From positions 35,778 through 99,777 of the forward strand of contig JAHCKS010000009.1 of NCBI GenBank assembly GCA_026125665.1: a DNA stretch of 64,000 bases. Reading direction: 5' to 3'. The notes under the pieces were generated by a model, which was not told the origin of the DNA, did not search any database, and worked only from the letters and a program-made list of their open reading frames with translations. The position numbers and the translations under genes are program-made. Of this stretch, positions 63,193 to 64,000 are shown in pieces (the stretch's first letter is position 1; each line of letters opens with the position of its first letter). This stretch comes from Rubrivivax sp. GTDB taxonomy: Bacteria > Pseudomonadota > Gammaproteobacteria > Burkholderiales > Burkholderiaceae_C.

Positions 63193-64000
63193 TCAGCCGA
63201 TGACCTTCGTCGCCGCGGCGTTCAGCTTCGGCGGCGTCTCGAAGGTGTGCCACGGGGCCGGCGACGGCACCTCCCACTCCAGGCCCTCGGCGCCTTCCCA
63301 CGGCTTCTGCGGCGCCGGCGCGCCCTTGCCTCGCATCATCGGCACGCAGACGAAGAGGAAGAAGTACACCTGCATCAGCCCGAAGCCGAAGGCGCCGACC
63401 GACGCGACGGCATTGAAGTCGGCGAACTGCAGCGGGTAGTCGGCGTAGCGGCGCGGCATGCCCGCCAGGCCCAGGAAGTGCATCGGGAAGAAGGTGAGGT
63501 TGAAGAAGATCAGGCTGCCCCAGAAGTGGATCTTGCCGCGCGTCTCGCTGTACATCACGCCGGTCCACTTCGGACCCCAGTAGTACACGCCGGCGAACAG
63601 CGCGTACAACGAGCCGGCGACGAGCACGTAGTGGAAGTGCGCCACGACGTAGTAGGTGTCCTGCAGCTGGATGTCGATCGGCGCCATCGCCAGGATGAGG
63701 CCGGTGAAGCCGCCCATCGAGAACACGAAGAGGAAGCCGACCGCGAAGAGCATCGGCGTCTCGAAGGTCATCGAGCCCTGCCACATCGTGGCCAGCCAGT
63801 TGAAGATCTTCACGCCGGTGGGCACGGCGATCAGCATCGTCGCGTACATGAAGAACAGCTGCCCGGTCACCGGCATGCCCGTCGTGTACATGTGGTGTGC
63901 CCAGACGATGAACGACAGGATCGCGATCGACGCCGTCGCGTACACCATCGACGCGTAGCCGAACAGCGGCTTGCGCGCGAACGCCGGGATGATGGCGCTG
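63193..64000 (-). CDS. ctaD: Cytochrome c oxidase subunit I, C-terminal part
   Basis: The last 268 codons of the catalytic haem-copper subunit; the 5' part lies beyond the window end. Diagnostic sequences are IVWAHHMYTTGM (CuB histidine pair), TGVKIFNWLATMW (K-channel Thr and Lys) and DTYYVVAHFHYVL, which holds the haem a3 and haem a histidines. The tail after the last helix is polar and ends in ATKVIG. It reduces oxygen to water and pumps protons. Subunit II is expected just outside the window. Confidence 0.97.
   Translation of the reverse strand, partial: SAIIPAFARKPLFGYASMVYATASIAILSFIVWAHHMYTTGMPVTGQLFFMYATMLIAVPTGVKIFNWLATMWQGSMTFETPMLFAVGFLFVFSMGGFTGLILAMAPIDIQLQDTYYVVAHFHYVLVAGSLYALFAGVYYWGPKWTGVMYSETRGKIHFWGSLIFFNLTFFPMHFLGLAGMPRRYADYPLQFADFNAVASVGAFGFGLMQVYFFLFVCVPMMRGKGAPAPQKPWEGAEGLEWEVPSPAPWHTFETPPKLNAAATKVIG

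Overview
The window is a very GC-rich chromosomal segment (roughly 70 % G+C) with strongly G/C-ending codons. It is most likely from a betaproteobacterium of the order Burkholderiales, of Rubrivivax/Leptothrix/Comamonadaceae type. Supporting evidence is the cytochrome aa3 assembly operon with its DUF2970, DUF2909 and 37-residue companions, a DUF4148 secreted protein, and an rpoH gene. No rRNA, tRNA, CRISPR array, insertion sequence or prophage was recognised. No stretch over 300 bases lacks a gene; the longest is the 288-base divergent region at 49839-50126.

Bases 1-42241 are one large surface-glycan locus. The forward-strand half (1-27699) opens with a nonulosonic-acid (legionaminic-type) module: hydrolysing 2-epimerase, NeuB-type synthase, NeuD-type acetyltransferase, CBS-nucleotidyltransferase of PtmE type and CMP-sugar synthetase. 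It is followed by a first amidotransferase set (WbuX-type plus HisH/HisF homologues), an acetyltransferase, a class III aminotransferase, a PtmA-like SDR, a Wzx flippase and a possible glycosyltransferase. Then come a second HisH/HisF pair, a Wzy-like polymerase, a second WbuX-type amidotransferase, a GT4 enzyme, a Gfo/Idh/MocA oxidoreductase and a methyltransferase. The half closes with a two-domain oxidoreductase, a UDP-GlcNAc 2-epimerase, a heparinase-like protein, an arylsulfotransferase-like lipoprotein and another GT4 enzyme.

The reverse-strand half (27636-42241) reads from wbpE downward. A WbpE/WbpB/WbpD trio makes the 3-acetamido function of a diacetamido-uronic acid. Next come a GT2 enzyme, a second flippase, an unusual fusion of a class II glutaminase with a WbuX-like ATPase, and a large GT-C-type membrane protein. 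A PglC/PglD/PglE/PglF-like set follows, which should make a UDP-diacetamido-trideoxyhexose and load it on undecaprenyl phosphate. Together these genes suggest a Wzx/Wzy-assembled repeat unit rich in N-acetyl and acetamidino sugars, with three separate amidation systems.

Bases 42373-64000 are conserved chromosome: lysS, a flavin oxidase-like gene, a DUF4148 gene, an enoyl-CoA hydratase, two proteins of unknown function, dsbC, a UbiH-type monooxygenase, a MOSC protein, ychF, a MASE1/CHASE hybrid histidine kinase and rpoH with a near-perfect CIRCE operator. On the reverse strand is the haem-copper oxidase assembly cluster, in transcription order ctaD (cut by the window end), a small protein, ctaG, DUF2970, ctaE, surf1, a SCO-like protein, ctaA, ctaB and sco. 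A DUF2909 gene lies between ctaE and surf1 on the opposite strand.
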